From Paenibacillus sp. FSL H8-0079 (lineage in GTDB: Bacteria; Bacillota; Bacilli; Paenibacillales; Paenibacillaceae): a stretch of 64,000 nucleotides of DNA. Within the stretch, counting starts at the first letter, position 1. The number at the start of each line of letters is the position of its first letter. Positions 41,362-50,727 of the stretch are shown piece after piece. Both the position numbers and the translations under genes were made by a program. The notes beneath the pieces are model-generated. The model was given only the letters and a program-made list of their open reading frames with translations, was not told where the DNA came from and ran no database searches. Location: positions 4,464,001 through 4,528,000 of the forward strand of contig NZ_CP150300.1 in NCBI RefSeq assembly GCF_037991315.1. The letters run 5' to 3'.

Positions 41362-41787
41362 TTAGTCGGAAAACAAGACTCCGTCGAAGTTCTCAGGGCC
41401 TACACGCACTGTTCCCAACAAGTTGGAGCTAACAAATGCAGTGTACGTCAATTGAGGTGTAATTGGTGGGTTGAAGTCATCGGCAGAGAAGGTAATAATC
41501 TGAGGTGCCAGGATGCTCAAGCTAAACGTAGACGTTGCGGAATAGATAACAGGGTCTGTTGGCAAAGTTCCTCTGACAATCGTAATGGTTATACCAGCGA
41601 CGGCTAATGGAAGTTGTACAGACACAGTTCCCTTGAACTGCACCCGCGGGTTTGCTCCAATGCCAGCAGTGGTTATCAAACCGATTTGTCCAAATAATTG
41701 AGGTGTGTTAATCACAAGGATTGGTATGGCAATTGAGTTAGCCAAACTCGCATTCTGCGAGGTTCTTGCATCAATAAATTGACTCAT
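41362..41787 (-). CDS. Hypothetical beta-sandwich protein
   Basis: 141 residues, no signal peptide. Ala/Ile/Thr/Val-rich beta pattern (VQFKGTVSVQLPLAVAGITITIVRGTLPTDPVIYSAT, in parts) and a C-terminal TYTAFVSSNLLGTVRVGPENFDG. It has the look of TNF/C1q-type spore-surface or exosporium proteins of Bacillales. AGGAGG precedes the ATG. A spore-coat role is a guess from composition only. Confidence 0.65.
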   Translation of the reverse strand: MSQFIDARTSQNASLANSIAIPILVINTPQLFGQIGLITTAGIGANPRVQFKGTVSVQLPLAVAGITITIVRGTLPTDPVIYSATSTFSLSILAPQIITFSADDFNPPITPQLTYTAFVSSNLLGTVRVGPENFDGVLFSD

Positions 41788-41934
41788 GAAATCTACCTCC
41801 TATTGGTTGGGATAGGATAGTATATGCGAGATTTGGTGTACGGCGTGGACATACACTGAATTGCGCAAAAAAGGGCAGATTAGAAAGACACTATTAACAA
41901 GTTACCTTTTTGACTCTAGCACCTAAATGAAGAC

Positions 41935-41966
41935 AGAAAAAAACCCTTGCTAGGCAAGGGTTTTAA
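41935..41966 (-). terminator. Terminator of the tRNA pair
   Basis: AAACCCTTGC and GCAAGGGTTT form a perfect 10 bp stem, then TTTTTCTG on the minus strand. Confidence 0.93.
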
Positions 41967-41971
41967 GAGTA

Positions 41972-42045
41972 TGGGCCCTACAGGACTCGAACCTGTGACC
42001 AATCGGTTATGAGCCGACCGCTCTAACCAACTGAGCTAAGGGCCC
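41972..42045 (-). tRNA. tRNA-Ile2 (CAU anticodon, lysidine type)
   Basis: 74 bases. Acceptor GGGCCCT/AGGGCCC, D arm GCTC/GAGC with AGTTGGTTA, anticodon stem GTCGG/CCGAT with loop CTCATAA, T arm ACAGG/CCTGT. Anticodon CAT; the body (TTAGCTCAGTTGGTTAGAGC, GGCTCATAACC) matches Bacillus tRNA-Ile2 rather than elongator Met, so TilS should change C34 to lysidine to read AUA. Confidence 0.82.
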
Positions 42046-42101
42046 TAGACATAATGTATAACGTGAAGATGATGGCTGTGAATCATCCAAGTGAAACTAA
42101 A

Positions 42102-42175
<74 letters not shown>

Positions 42176-42246
42176 CCAGTAAGAAATATTAAAACAGCGA
42201 CTTAATTAATATACACCATTCTATCCTAATCAGTCAAGGGGTAATG

Positions 42247-42411
42247 TCAGGGAATAAAACGAACACCATAACGACCTTTGCGTGAACGATAAACTTCGAC
42301 TTCTGCCGGTTCATTGTGACCGTAGATCCACCCGTCCTGCTCCATTCGTTTAGCCAGACATCCTGCTTGAAATTTGGTTGCATACAACTTGCTGAAATAT
42401 ACCCAGTGCAT
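42247..42411 (-). CDS. Small hypothetical protein
   Basis: 54 residues: MHWVYFSKLYATKFQAGCLAKRMEQDGW, then EVEVYRSRKGRYGVRFIP. AAAGGA lies eight bases before this ATG; an ATG nine codons upstream with CAGGA is an alternative. The pattern (F-x-x-x-x-x-A-x-x-L-x-x-x-M-x-x-D-G-W, then V-x-x-x-R-x-x-R-Y-G-V-R) resembles short SPOR-like or ribosome-associated folds, but no family can be named. Confidence 0.6.
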   Translation of the reverse strand: MHWVYFSKLYATKFQAGCLAKRMEQDGWIYGHNEPAEVEVYRSRKGRYGVRFIP

Positions 42412-42473
42412 ACCGCTCGTCCTTTCCGGAGTCGTCATTTATTCCTGCTTTTTGTAGAATACCCCATTTCCAT

Positions 42474-42513
42474 AAAAATAGCCGCCAAAGATTAAAATCT
42501 TCAGCGGCTATCC
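42474..42513 (-). terminator. Terminator of the five-gene ABC operon
   Basis: ATAGCCGC and GCGGCTAT with inner GAAGATTTTAATCTT, followed by TTTTTATGG on the minus strand. Confidence 0.9.
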
Positions 42514-42545
42514 TTAAAATGTTGATGTGACTACATCATCAAATC

Positions 42546-43997
42546 TTATTGAAACGTAGCTTTAGGGTCTTTTTTCAATTTCTCTAACATCTCGTTACCT
42601 TTAGCTGCCCATTCGCCAAGCGCTTCTTTTGGTGTCTTTTTGTTCTCAAGTACTTGATTGAAATATTCCATGCCTTTTTCGTTTACTTGCCATAAGCCTG
42701 GGGATTTTTGATACAGTTTATCCAGGTTCGTATTCGTTGGTGGGATCGGCTTCAAAGAATAGAATGCTTGAATGTTATAATCCAGGCCATCTTTTGGCTT
42801 GATGAAGCTCTTCCGGGATACCATCTCATAGCTGCTACGCGCCTTGATTTTCGCCCAATCTTCACTGTTCATGTACTTGATCAGTTCCCAAGCATCATCT
42901 GGGTTCTGAGCCGCACTATTGATCGCCATCAAGTTGCTCAGATAAATGTTGCCTCCGATTTCAGGCGCTTCCGGGTGAACTGGAGGTGTGACTACATCCC
43001 AATCCACTTTCGTAAAGTCTTTCATCTTATCTGCATTTTTATTTGCATCAATTAATTGATTAATATAACTGTAATCACCAATAACCATGGCTGACTTGCC
43101 ACTCAGGAACAGATCACCCTGCATTGGATTATAACGCCCACTCGGGTCCTGATCCTGTGGTTCGTCGCCTTTAGGAATAACTTTGTCAATCGCAAGTTTG
43201 CTGATCGTGCTCCATACTTTCTCCCATTGAGGAGAATCCACAGTCATTTTTTCAGCTTTGTCATCAAACGTCTTCAGCTGCAACGAGCTGTAGTACTGCT
43301 GCATGGAGTAGTACGGCGAACCACCCTGATATGTCGTGAAGGAGAAGCCAAATACATGATCTTTACCTTCACCTTTCGTTAGACGGGTACCCAGATTGAA
43401 AATATCGTCCCAGGTCATGTTGTCCGTTGGTGGTTCCACACCTGCTTTTTCAAACATACTCTTGTTATAGAACAAAGCCGATGAGGAGAACGTTGGTGTC
43501 AATGCATAAATGCTCTGATCCCCAAGGTCCTTAATTCCCTCCAGTACACTAGGCACGATATCACTGGTATCAAACTTATCTTCCTGCATCAGTGGGTCCA
43601 GCTGTTTCACCAGATTCTCCTGAATTAATGATTTCACTGTGGCGGTATCGGCCACGATAACGTCAACCGGGTTATCCCCAGTCATAATTTTCTTCAGACT
43701 TTCCATTGTATCTGGAACTTCCGGCTGTTCTTCCGTGTTGCCATACCCATACATACTGCTCTGATCAACAGCAGCTACAATTTCGATGGTTACATTGGGA
43801 TGTGTCAATTCAAAAGCATCGGTAAATTGCTGACGGAAGTAACTGTCATCCTGTCCTCCCCACAACGTAGCCACACGTAATACACGCTGCTCCGTATCCT
43901 TGGCCTCACTTGCCGTACAGCCGGCAATCAGCGGCAGTGCCAGTGTTGCTGTAGCCATGACGGCCAGCACACGTTTTCCCCACATACTATTCTTCAT
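42546..43997 (-). CDS. Extracellular solute-binding lipoprotein (family 1-like)
   Basis: 483 residues. Lipoprotein signal with lipobox LIAGC-T at 22-26. Then the cluster of sugar-ABC binding proteins: VLRVATLWGGQDDSYFRQQFTDAFELTHPNVTIEIV, DVIVADTATVKSLIQ, IYALTPTFSSSALFYNKSMFEKAGVEPPTDNMTWDD, and NSAAQNPDDAWELIKYM (all in parts). It probably binds a sugar or other small molecule outside the cell. It is the last gene of an operon whose membrane parts are export-like (FtsX permease plus adaptor), with no MalFG-type permease, so it may work as a sensor or as part of an unusual transporter. Confidence 0.85.
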   Translation of the reverse strand: MKNSMWGKRVLAVMATATLALPLIAGCTASEAKDTEQRVLRVATLWGGQDDSYFRQQFTDAFELTHPNVTIEIVAAVDQSSMYGYGNTEEQPEVPDTMESLKKIMTGDNPVDVIVADTATVKSLIQENLVKQLDPLMQEDKFDTSDIVPSVLEGIKDLGDQSIYALTPTFSSSALFYNKSMFEKAGVEPPTDNMTWDDIFNLGTRLTKGEGKDHVFGFSFTTYQGGSPYYSMQQYYSSLQLKTFDDKAEKMTVDSPQWEKVWSTISKLAIDKVIPKGDEPQDQDPSGRYNPMQGDLFLSGKSAMVIGDYSYINQLIDANKNADKMKDFTKVDWDVVTPPVHPEAPEIGGNIYLSNLMAINSAAQNPDDAWELIKYMNSEDWAKIKARSSYEMVSRKSFIKPKDGLDYNIQAFYSLKPIPPTNTNLDKLYQKSPGLWQVNEKGMEYFNQVLENKKTPKEALGEWAAKGNEMLEKLKKDPKATFQ

Positions 43998-44017
43998 TTC
44001 CCAGTTCCCCCTCTTAA

Positions 44018-44881
44018 TTATCTTGGCGGTGTAATGACAATACGTTCACCGTCAAATTCCAATGTCGCCCGGTTATCAATGGATAAGGCCTCCAGATACT
44101 CTTTTGGCACCTGAAGTCGTCCTGCACGGTCTATAATGACAAATGCTTCATGGATGTCTGGCATACCCGGCTCGGACAAGTTATGCTCATCATCCAGATT
44201 CGGGTTACGCTTCACAAACTCTGTACTGGTCAAGCCGTCCCGAATCGCAACGATCCGGTCTACCTTGCCAGCAAGCGTCAAGTCATGAGTAACGATGACA
44301 ATCGTTACACCAAGCTCCTTGTTCATTCTTCGAAAAATGCCCATGATCGTATCACATGTCTCGGAATCGACCGAACCTGTTGGTTCGTCTGCAAGCAGAA
44401 TTTTGGGACGATTGGATAATGAGATCGCAATCGCTACCCGTTGCTGCTCTCCTCCGGACAATTGATGCAATTTGTTATGCATCCGATCCTTAAGGCCTAC
44501 CCATTCGAGTAACTGTTTCGCATAAGCACGATCACGCTTACCTCCCAGAATCATGGGTGTCTCCACATTTTCCAGTGCAGTGAGGTAAGGCAGCAGGTTA
44601 CGACCGTTATTTTGCCAGATAAAACCTACGGTATGACGCTTGTACTCGACCAATTGGGCATCTGTCATCTTCAGCAGATCCCAGTCTCCTACAACAGCTG
44701 TACCAGCAGTAGGACGATCAAGCCCGCCCAGAATATTCAACAGCGTGGATTTACCACTACCACTGTTACCGATGATCGCCATCATTTCACCTTGATTGAC
44801 AGTCAGGTTGAGGCCCTGAAGGGCAACGACTTCCACATCGCTGGATTTAAAAATTTTGACAAGTCCTTCGCATTGGATCAC
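44018..44881 (-). CDS. ABC ATPase (LolD/MacB type) with C-terminal AbrB-like domain
   Basis: 287 residues. Residues 1-225: ATPase with Walker A GNSGSGKST, signature LSGGEQQR, Walker B ILLADEPTGSVD and switch VTHD, as in LolD/FtsE/MacB ATPases. Residues 240-287: IIDRAGRLQVPKEYLEAL then ATLEFDGERIVITPP, which fits the SpoVT-AbrB swapped-hairpin fold (D-x-x-G-R-x-x-I/V-P-K). Such a tail on an ABC ATPase is uncommon. GTG start; its SD GGAGAGG lies in the end of the permease gene 3 bp away, so translation is coupled. Confidence 0.88.
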   Translation of the reverse strand: MIQCEGLVKIFKSSDVEVVALQGLNLTVNQGEMMAIIGNSGSGKSTLLNILGGLDRPTAGTAVVGDWDLLKMTDAQLVEYKRHTVGFIWQNNGRNLLPYLTALENVETPMILGGKRDRAYAKQLLEWVGLKDRMHNKLHQLSGGEQQRVAIAISLSNRPKILLADEPTGSVDSETCDTIMGIFRRMNKELGVTIVIVTHDLTLAGKVDRIVAIRDGLTSTEFVKRNPNLDDEHNLSEPGMPDIHEAFVIIDRAGRLQVPKEYLEALSIDNRATLEFDGERIVITPPR

Positions 44882-44883
44882 GT

Positions 44884-47796
44884 TTACCTCTCCTCTCCCA
44901 TTTTGACCGCCTGGTGAACCCGCAGTCTGCGAATCTGCCAGAGCAACATCGTTGCACCAATCACCAGCATCACTACGGTGACCCCGTAGAGTTGCAACAT
45001 ATCCTGCTGCTCAAACACAATCCGGAACGGAGGTACCTGAGCAGATACATTATCCGTCGTTTGCAGGAATGGCAGGAATAAACGACTGGATACCTGACCA
45101 ATCCCAATACCTAGCAAGATCGACAGTCCCGCTGTGAACACCTGTTCCAGCAGTAGCATGCCGCTCAGTTGTGCCCGGGATAAGCCCATGGCCCGTAGTA
45201 CACCAAACTGTACAACACGTCCGGACAGGTTAAAGAACCAGTACAGCACGTATCCGATCAATGAGATAATAACCGATACCAGGAACCCAAGGCTTAGAAT
45301 CCCGAATACGCCACCTCGTGACGGATGTTTAGCCTGAGATACCAATTCGGTGCGTACGTCACGTACAGATGATAACTCAATGCCTTCTGCTGCGAGTTTC
45401 TCCATTAGTGGAGCCACTTTGGCATCCGGTTCCATTTTCAGCCACACCTCATAAGGAATCAGAGGCACCTGATCATAGATATAATCCAGATTCGCCACGA
45501 AGAATGGCATCTGATCTGGATACTGGGCTGGCCAGTAAGGAATGATCCCGAACACGACGAATTCAATCGCCTGCCCCTGTACACCCATGGAGACAAGATC
45601 TCCGGTTTTTAACTTAAATTTGTCAGCAAATTTGGAAGAAATCAATACAGCCCCTTCGTATTTACCAAGCAAGTCAAGGTACTTGTAGGGATGTGCCGGG
45701 AACAGATCGTTGCGGAACCAAGCCACTTGAGCAAAGTCCACATTATCAATTCCGACCAGCATTCCCTGTCCACCCGATTTACCAGAGACGATAATATTGC
45801 CCTTGGTCTGCAGCACTCTTGCTGCATGTTCAACACCATCTAATCTGCGGAATACTTCGAATGGAGGTTCAGAGTATATGACTTTCGATGGCTGAGAAGA
45901 TCCACCGCCTCCACCTGGAGCACCTCCACCGCCATTTCCTCCGCCGGGAGCGCCTCCACCACCAGAACCGCCGCCTCCCCCTTGTTGACCTCCACCTGAA
46001 CCGCCATTCTGTCCGGAACCCGGCTTAATCTCAGGCGTTCCTTCCCATACGGTCTGCATGATCACATCAGAACCATAACGGTACAGTGTACGCTCGGTGG
46101 AATTCAGATCAATCGTCCGGGCCGCAGCCGAGTTGTACACCCCAAGTCCCAGTGTTAATACCAGCAGGATCATCAATGGATAATAGGAAGACGATGAACG
46201 CGATAGCTGTGTTAATGTCAGGTACAACGGGACTGGGAGAAACTTGCGACCGATTAGCTGAATAAGCTTCAATATCCACGGGAACAAGCGCAGGAAGAAT
46301 AATCCTAACGCAAAGATCGCGAGTGCGGGTACAAAGAACAGAAACGGCTGTACCTGCAGCTGATCGGTTGTCATACCGGTCTGGAAGGTTAACATCTGAC
46401 GTTCATAGAACAGGTAGTATCCATAGCCGGCCAGACCCAGCAACACAACATCCAGGAACCAGCGTTGCCATACTGGAGCGCGGTCTGTACGCGCTTGTCG
46501 CCGCTTGGCTGATACAATGGTTGCCCGTGCATAGGTTATCGCAGGAATAAGTGATGCGATGATGGCAACAAGGACCGCTGCTACGCCCAGCAAAATAGCT
46601 TCTTTCGATATACCGATCGGAATGGACTTCCGGTCTACGAATGACAGGAAACCGCTTGCTGAGCCGATACTCTTGGCCATAAACCAACCGAGAAACGGTC
46701 CAATAATCAACGCAATAACGCCCAGGAATATGCCTTCAAGCAGGTAGAGAGAGAAGATCTGCCGAGCTGAAGCTCCACGGCTACGCAATACCGCAATATC
46801 ACTCTCTTGCTTCTGTAATGACTGTTTGGCGTTCATCGCAATAAAATAAAAGACCATCGCAATCATCGGTGCTGCCAAAGTAAACAGCATGGTCTGCAAT
46901 TGCAGACTTTGACTACGGAACTGCTTGAGCAGATCACCGAAGGTAATGTCTACTTTCGTATCTTTCAGCCGCTGATACAGATCGATATCCAGCCTTTCCA
47001 GCATGGAAGTCAGACCCGACAACTGGCTCGTTTGAATTTCTTTCAGATCAAAGGCATAATACCAGCGTGAATTCTGAAGTGGAATGCCTTTTTCCTTCAG
47101 TAAAACATCATTAAAAACCGATTCATCCACATAAAGTCCATTCATCATGCCGTCAAACCCCTGCACCCAATAAGGACTGTTCGGATCATCTGCCTTGAAG
47201 GAACCCGTAATCTTCACACGTAACGTGATATCAAGGCCGCTATACACCGGATATTCCAGAATATCGCCGATATGCAGATCGTTACGGTACATACCTTCTT
47301 CCAGCATAACTGCCTCGATAATATCGTCCTTGACCTGATTGCCAGGTTTCACTCCGGCAGAGTAATTCACCTGTGCATCCAGTCCACTCATCGTGCCCAT
47401 ACTCATACTGCGCACCCGGCTGGCGTCCACTTTCGTTGGATCTTCGGGGCTCACCTCTGTGCTGCGAATGGATCTGGAATTCACATACGTATGGAAAGGA
47501 AACCCGATGTCGCGAGGGACATCCTCACGAATATAACGATCTACTTCGTCCAGACCCCTTGTGTCTGTTTTCACACCACCAGGTGCCTGATAACTCATCA
47601 GCAACGAACCCGCTGGCAATCCCTCACTGTTATCCTGTAGCGTCTGCGCGACGACCCGTTTCAGCGCACCATCGGCATACATTGGAATACTGACGGTGAA
47701 CGCAACCGCCACAATCAATCCGATCAGTGTGCTGAAGGTCATCCAGCGCGTGTTCCACATTTTGCGGAACAGCAACCGAAGCAATGGCAGCCCCAT
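44884..47796 (-). CDS. FtsX/MacB-like ABC permease with Gly-rich insert
   Basis: 970 residues, two FtsX-type membrane halves (about 10 helices: N-terminal helix, three near residues 300-430, several near 440-560, three at the end) around large extracellular domains. The first outer domain is MacB-like. Residues about 590-634 are a low-complexity Gly/Ser/Gln/Ala/Pro tract, after which the second outer domain begins (YSEPPFEVFRRLDGVEHAA). The end VRRLRVHQAVKMGEE has the typical EAA-like and C-terminal motif. Start overlaps the adaptor stop (TAATG). Likely mechanotransmission or lipoprotein/peptide export. Confidence 0.88.
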   Translation of the reverse strand: MGLPLLRLLFRKMWNTRWMTFSTLIGLIVAVAFTVSIPMYADGALKRVVAQTLQDNSEGLPAGSLLMSYQAPGGVKTDTRGLDEVDRYIREDVPRDIGFPFHTYVNSRSIRSTEVSPEDPTKVDASRVRSMSMGTMSGLDAQVNYSAGVKPGNQVKDDIIEAVMLEEGMYRNDLHIGDILEYPVYSGLDITLRVKITGSFKADDPNSPYWVQGFDGMMNGLYVDESVFNDVLLKEKGIPLQNSRWYYAFDLKEIQTSQLSGLTSMLERLDIDLYQRLKDTKVDITFGDLLKQFRSQSLQLQTMLFTLAAPMIAMVFYFIAMNAKQSLQKQESDIAVLRSRGASARQIFSLYLLEGIFLGVIALIIGPFLGWFMAKSIGSASGFLSFVDRKSIPIGISKEAILLGVAAVLVAIIASLIPAITYARATIVSAKRRQARTDRAPVWQRWFLDVVLLGLAGYGYYLFYERQMLTFQTGMTTDQLQVQPFLFFVPALAIFALGLFFLRLFPWILKLIQLIGRKFLPVPLYLTLTQLSRSSSSYYPLMILLVLTLGLGVYNSAAARTIDLNSTERTLYRYGSDVIMQTVWEGTPEIKPGSGQNGGSGGGQQGGGGGSGGGGAPGGGNGGGGAPGGGGGSSQPSKVIYSEPPFEVFRRLDGVEHAARVLQTKGNIIVSGKSGGQGMLVGIDNVDFAQVAWFRNDLFPAHPYKYLDLLGKYEGAVLISSKFADKFKLKTGDLVSMGVQGQAIEFVVFGIIPYWPAQYPDQMPFFVANLDYIYDQVPLIPYEVWLKMEPDAKVAPLMEKLAAEGIELSSVRDVRTELVSQAKHPSRGGVFGILSLGFLVSVIISLIGYVLYWFFNLSGRVVQFGVLRAMGLSRAQLSGMLLLEQVFTAGLSILLGIGIGQVSSRLFLPFLQTTDNVSAQVPPFRIVFEQQDMLQLYGVTVVMLVIGATMLLWQIRRLRVHQAVKMGEER

Positions 47797-48905
47797 TAGC
47801 GTCCCACTACTTTCTGGCCTACGGTCAGACCTTTCAGAATCTCGACATCCGTCGACGTCTGCTGGCCAACCTCAACGTCCACTTCACGCTTGCTGCCATC
47901 ACTCTCGACGACTTGCACGTACGTTCTTGAACCGATGGAGCGTAAAGCGGATACAGGAATCACAATCGCGTTCTCGGTACGCTGCGTTACGATGGAGACT
48001 GATAGAGGTGTGCCACGTTCCACGCCTTTTGGCATTTTTGCAAGTGTAACAATTACATATTGATCCAACGATTCTTTGACCGGAGGTGTTGCTCCTTCTC
48101 CCGATCCTCCACCACTGCCGCTTCCCGATGCTTCAGCGATAGGCATGACTTTAATTTTGCCAGCGACTTTACCCGCTCCATTAATGTCTACTTCTGCCTT
48201 CATACCCGCTGAGAACTTCTCCAGATCTTCCTTGGCAAAGGTAGCTGCCACAACCAGATTCGATGTATCCGCAATTGTAGCAATCGGATCATACGCTTTC
48301 ACGGCTGCGCCCTTCTCTACCTGCACAGCAATAACAGTGCCTCCAAATGGAGCAGTCAACGTGGCTTTGCCCAGTTGTTCCTCCAGATCAGCGAGTTCCT
48401 GGCGTAGTTCTTCAAACGCAATCGTTGCTTCTTCGAACTCTACCGGGTCCATCTCATCCTTCTTGCGAAGTGTTTCCTTCATTTGAACTTCGGATTTGCG
48501 AATCTGCAGTTTCTTGCCACGGATCTCCTTCTCTACACTCTCCACATCGAGCACGGCGAGAAGTTGACCCTTTTTCACTTTATCCCCCGGTTTAACATTC
48601 AACTCTTTGACATGCATGCCATCGAGCGTGAAGTACACCTTCTCTTCCCGCTGACTCATCATCTTGCCGCTGCCACTTACTTTTTTCTCCAACGTTTCCG
48701 TCCGAACTTCATATTCCGGTTTCTTGGAGATCGTTGGCGGCGTAATTGGCGGAAGCACTTCTTCCTCTGTTTCTGACGGCAGCAATGAGCAGCCGGACAT
48801 CGTTGCAACCATTATCGCACCAAGTACAATAACTGCTGCGCGTTTCCCCCTCTTCGGAGCGGCCCCTTTACTTGATAAATCTGCCGTCCGCCATTTCATA
48901 AACAT
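47796..48905 (-). CDS. Lipoprotein membrane-fusion adaptor (HlyD/MacA-like)
   Basis: 369 residues. The ATG nine bases after GGAGG is used (MFMKWRT). Signal with lipobox TMSGC at about 38. Then KVSGSGKMMSQREEKVYF, the biotinyl-lipoyl half LNVKPGDKVKKGQLLAVLD, a coiled-coil hairpin (KKLQIRKSEVQMKETL, FEELRQELADLEEQLGKA), second lipoyl half LTAPFGGTVIAV, and a barrel ending NAIVIPVSALRSIGSRTYVQV. It should bridge the permease and the cell wall or deliver substrate. 38 bp overlap with the ATPase gene. Confidence 0.92.
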   Translation of the reverse strand: MFMKWRTADLSSKGAAPKRGKRAAVIVLGAIMVATMSGCSLLPSETEEEVLPPITPPTISKKPEYEVRTETLEKKVSGSGKMMSQREEKVYFTLDGMHVKELNVKPGDKVKKGQLLAVLDVESVEKEIRGKKLQIRKSEVQMKETLRKKDEMDPVEFEEATIAFEELRQELADLEEQLGKATLTAPFGGTVIAVQVEKGAAVKAYDPIATIADTSNLVVAATFAKEDLEKFSAGMKAEVDINGAGKVAGKIKVMPIAEASGSGSGGGSGEGATPPVKESLDQYVIVTLAKMPKGVERGTPLSVSIVTQRTENAIVIPVSALRSIGSRTYVQVVESDGSKREVDVEVGQQTSTDVEILKGLTVGQKVVGR

Positions 48906-49806
48906 GGTCCGCAACCTCCAAAATTGTAGGATCGTGTGTAGTCATACATATCGTTACTTGTTCTACTTCAATAATATTGCGGAATACGGCCATGACCTGT
49001 GCGCCCATCTTGGAATCCAGTTCCGCCGTAGGTTCATCCGCAAGCAACAATCGGGGTCTATGGGCAATCGCCTTGGCTATAGCCACACGTTGCTGCTCTC
49101 CCCCGGACATCTCGAAAGGACGGTGCTTCACCCGTTTGGATAATCCAACCAGATCCAGACAATGACCAACCCTGTCCTTCCATTCCGCTCGCGGTACATC
49201 CGCCATGCGCAGCGACAGTTCTACATTTTCCCAAGCAGATAATAAGGGCATGAGTGCATACGCCTGAAAAATAAAACCGATCTCCTTGCGCCGCAAAGCG
49301 GTCCGCCGTCGGTCTCCCCAATCCTGAAGAGGCTGGCCGGAGAATAGAATATCTCCGCTAGAAGGCTGATCCAGTCCACCCAGCATATTCAGCAACGTTG
49401 TTTTGCCTGAGCCTGATCGCCCCTTCAGCATGACCAGTTGTTGCGGGTTCACTTCCATATCAATGCCTTTGAGCACATGGATGATGCGACTGCCTGTCTG
49501 GAAACTGCGATGTACGTTACGCACCTCCAGTACAGGTCCATCATATGGAGGCAGCATATCCTTCTTCGGTTTGATCTTCTTCTGGGGTTCAACGGTAGTG
49601 ACAGCAGCTGCAGCCACTTCATCCGAAGCGATTTCACTTTCAGGTAACGGAGGTTCACTCGTCGGGGGAACGTGCTCATTGTTGTATGTATTTTCTCCCG
49701 ATTCCGTCGATACCTCCAGCGGTGTTTCCCCCTGTTGATGTTCATCGCCTGACTGGCTCTTGGCAGGTCTTTTTCTGAGAAATAAATTCTTCATGCCAGC
49801 AATCAC
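48868..49806 (-). CDS. ABC ATPase (MacB/LolD type) with acidic N-terminal extension
   Basis: 312 residues from a GTG five bases after AAAGGA (an ATG two codons upstream is too near the SD). Residues 1-95 are acidic and disordered (EHQQGETPLEVSTESGEN, PPTSEPPLPESEIASDE), unusual for an ATPase. Residues 95-312: Walker A GRSGSGKTT, signature MSGGEQQR, Walker B LLLADEPT, switch MTTHDPT. First gene of the operon. With the ATPase at 44018 it may form a heterodimer on one permease. Confidence 0.88.
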   Translation of the reverse strand: MIAGMKNLFLRKRPAKSQSGDEHQQGETPLEVSTESGENTYNNEHVPPTSEPPLPESEIASDEVAAAAVTTVEPQKKIKPKKDMLPPYDGPVLEVRNVHRSFQTGSRIIHVLKGIDMEVNPQQLVMLKGRSGSGKTTLLNMLGGLDQPSSGDILFSGQPLQDWGDRRRTALRRKEIGFIFQAYALMPLLSAWENVELSLRMADVPRAEWKDRVGHCLDLVGLSKRVKHRPFEMSGGEQQRVAIAKAIAHRPRLLLADEPTAELDSKMGAQVMAVFRNIIEVEQVTICMTTHDPTILEVADHVYEMADGRFIK

Positions 49807-49962
49807 GCTCATCCTTTCTTGAAATCCCGTTCATTTCTTCAAAAAACCTAAAATTAGAAATCTGTTCCATCCTACACTGAATTATAAACGACCGATCACA
49901 ACTAAAAGTTACAAGCTTTTTACAACGGTAGGAGGGAAAAAGTTAATATTTTGATGAACAAA

Positions 49963-49993
49963 CGAAAAAAGCACCCCATAGTGTGGGATGCCT
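49963..49993 (-). terminator. Terminator of the pyr operon
   Basis: GCATCCCACA and TATGGGGTGC pair (with one G-U), followed by TTTTTTCG on the minus strand, just after pyrE. Confidence 0.85.
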
Positions 49994-50085
49994 CTTGTAT
50001 ATTCGATGGTTTTGCCGCTATGACGGCAATCATTACAATTTTGATACCGTTCATTCCTGAACATTTTTTTGGGGTATCAATGATA

Positions 50086-50727
50086 TTATTTACCAAATGA
50101 AGAAGGATCTTCACGCCAGGATTTAAGCAATTCGAAATCAATCTCCTGAATCGTTCCCTGAGCCAAAGCCACATCCATCAGAGCCGTGTAATTGGACAGC
50201 GTCTGAAGTGGAATTCCTGCGGCTTCGAATGCTTTAACGCCTTTATCCAACTGGTAGCTGAAGATCGCAAGCACGGCGAGAGGTGTTGCACCTGCTACGC
50301 GTACGGCTTCGGCTGCTTTGATTGAGCTTCCACCTGTAGAGATCAGATCTTCGATGACAACCACTTTCTGGCCCTCAGTAATCAGACCTTCGATCAGGTT
50401 CTCCTTGCCGTGTCCTTTCGCTTTATCACGAATGTAGGCCATCGGCAGATTCAGTTTCTGAGCCACCCAAGCGGCATGCGGGATACCTGCGGTTGCCGTA
50501 CCTGCGATGACTTCTGCATCCGGGTATTGGTTCCGAATAATCGTTGCAAAGGCTTCAGCGATATCGTTGCGAATCTCTGGATAGGACATCGTTAAGCGGT
50601 TATCACAGTATATCGGTGATTTGATACCGGATGTCCATGTAAATGGCTGCTGCGGACGCAACGCCACGGCTTTGATTTTCAAAAGTTGGGAAGCAATATG
50701 ATTTGGAATCTCATTCAGTTCGATCAT
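50086..50727 (-). CDS. pyrE: Orotate phosphoribosyltransferase
   Basis: 213 residues. Adds ribose 5-phosphate from PRPP to orotate, giving OMP. PRPP loop [17 protein letters not shown]; also [15 protein letters not shown] and [15 protein letters not shown]. Its ATG overlaps the pyrF stop by 4 bp. Last gene of the operon, followed by the terminator. Confidence 0.97.
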   Translation of the reverse strand: MIELNEIPNHIASQLLKIKAVALRPQQPFTWTSGIKSPIYCDNRLTMSYPEIRNDIAEAFATIIRNQYPDAEVIAGTATAGIPHAAWVAQKLNLPMAYIRDKAKGHGKENLIEGLITEGQKVVVIEDLISTGGSSIKAAEAVRVAGATPLAVLAIFSYQLDKGVKAFEAAGIPLQTLSNYTALMDVALAQGTIQEIDFELLKSWREDPSSFGK

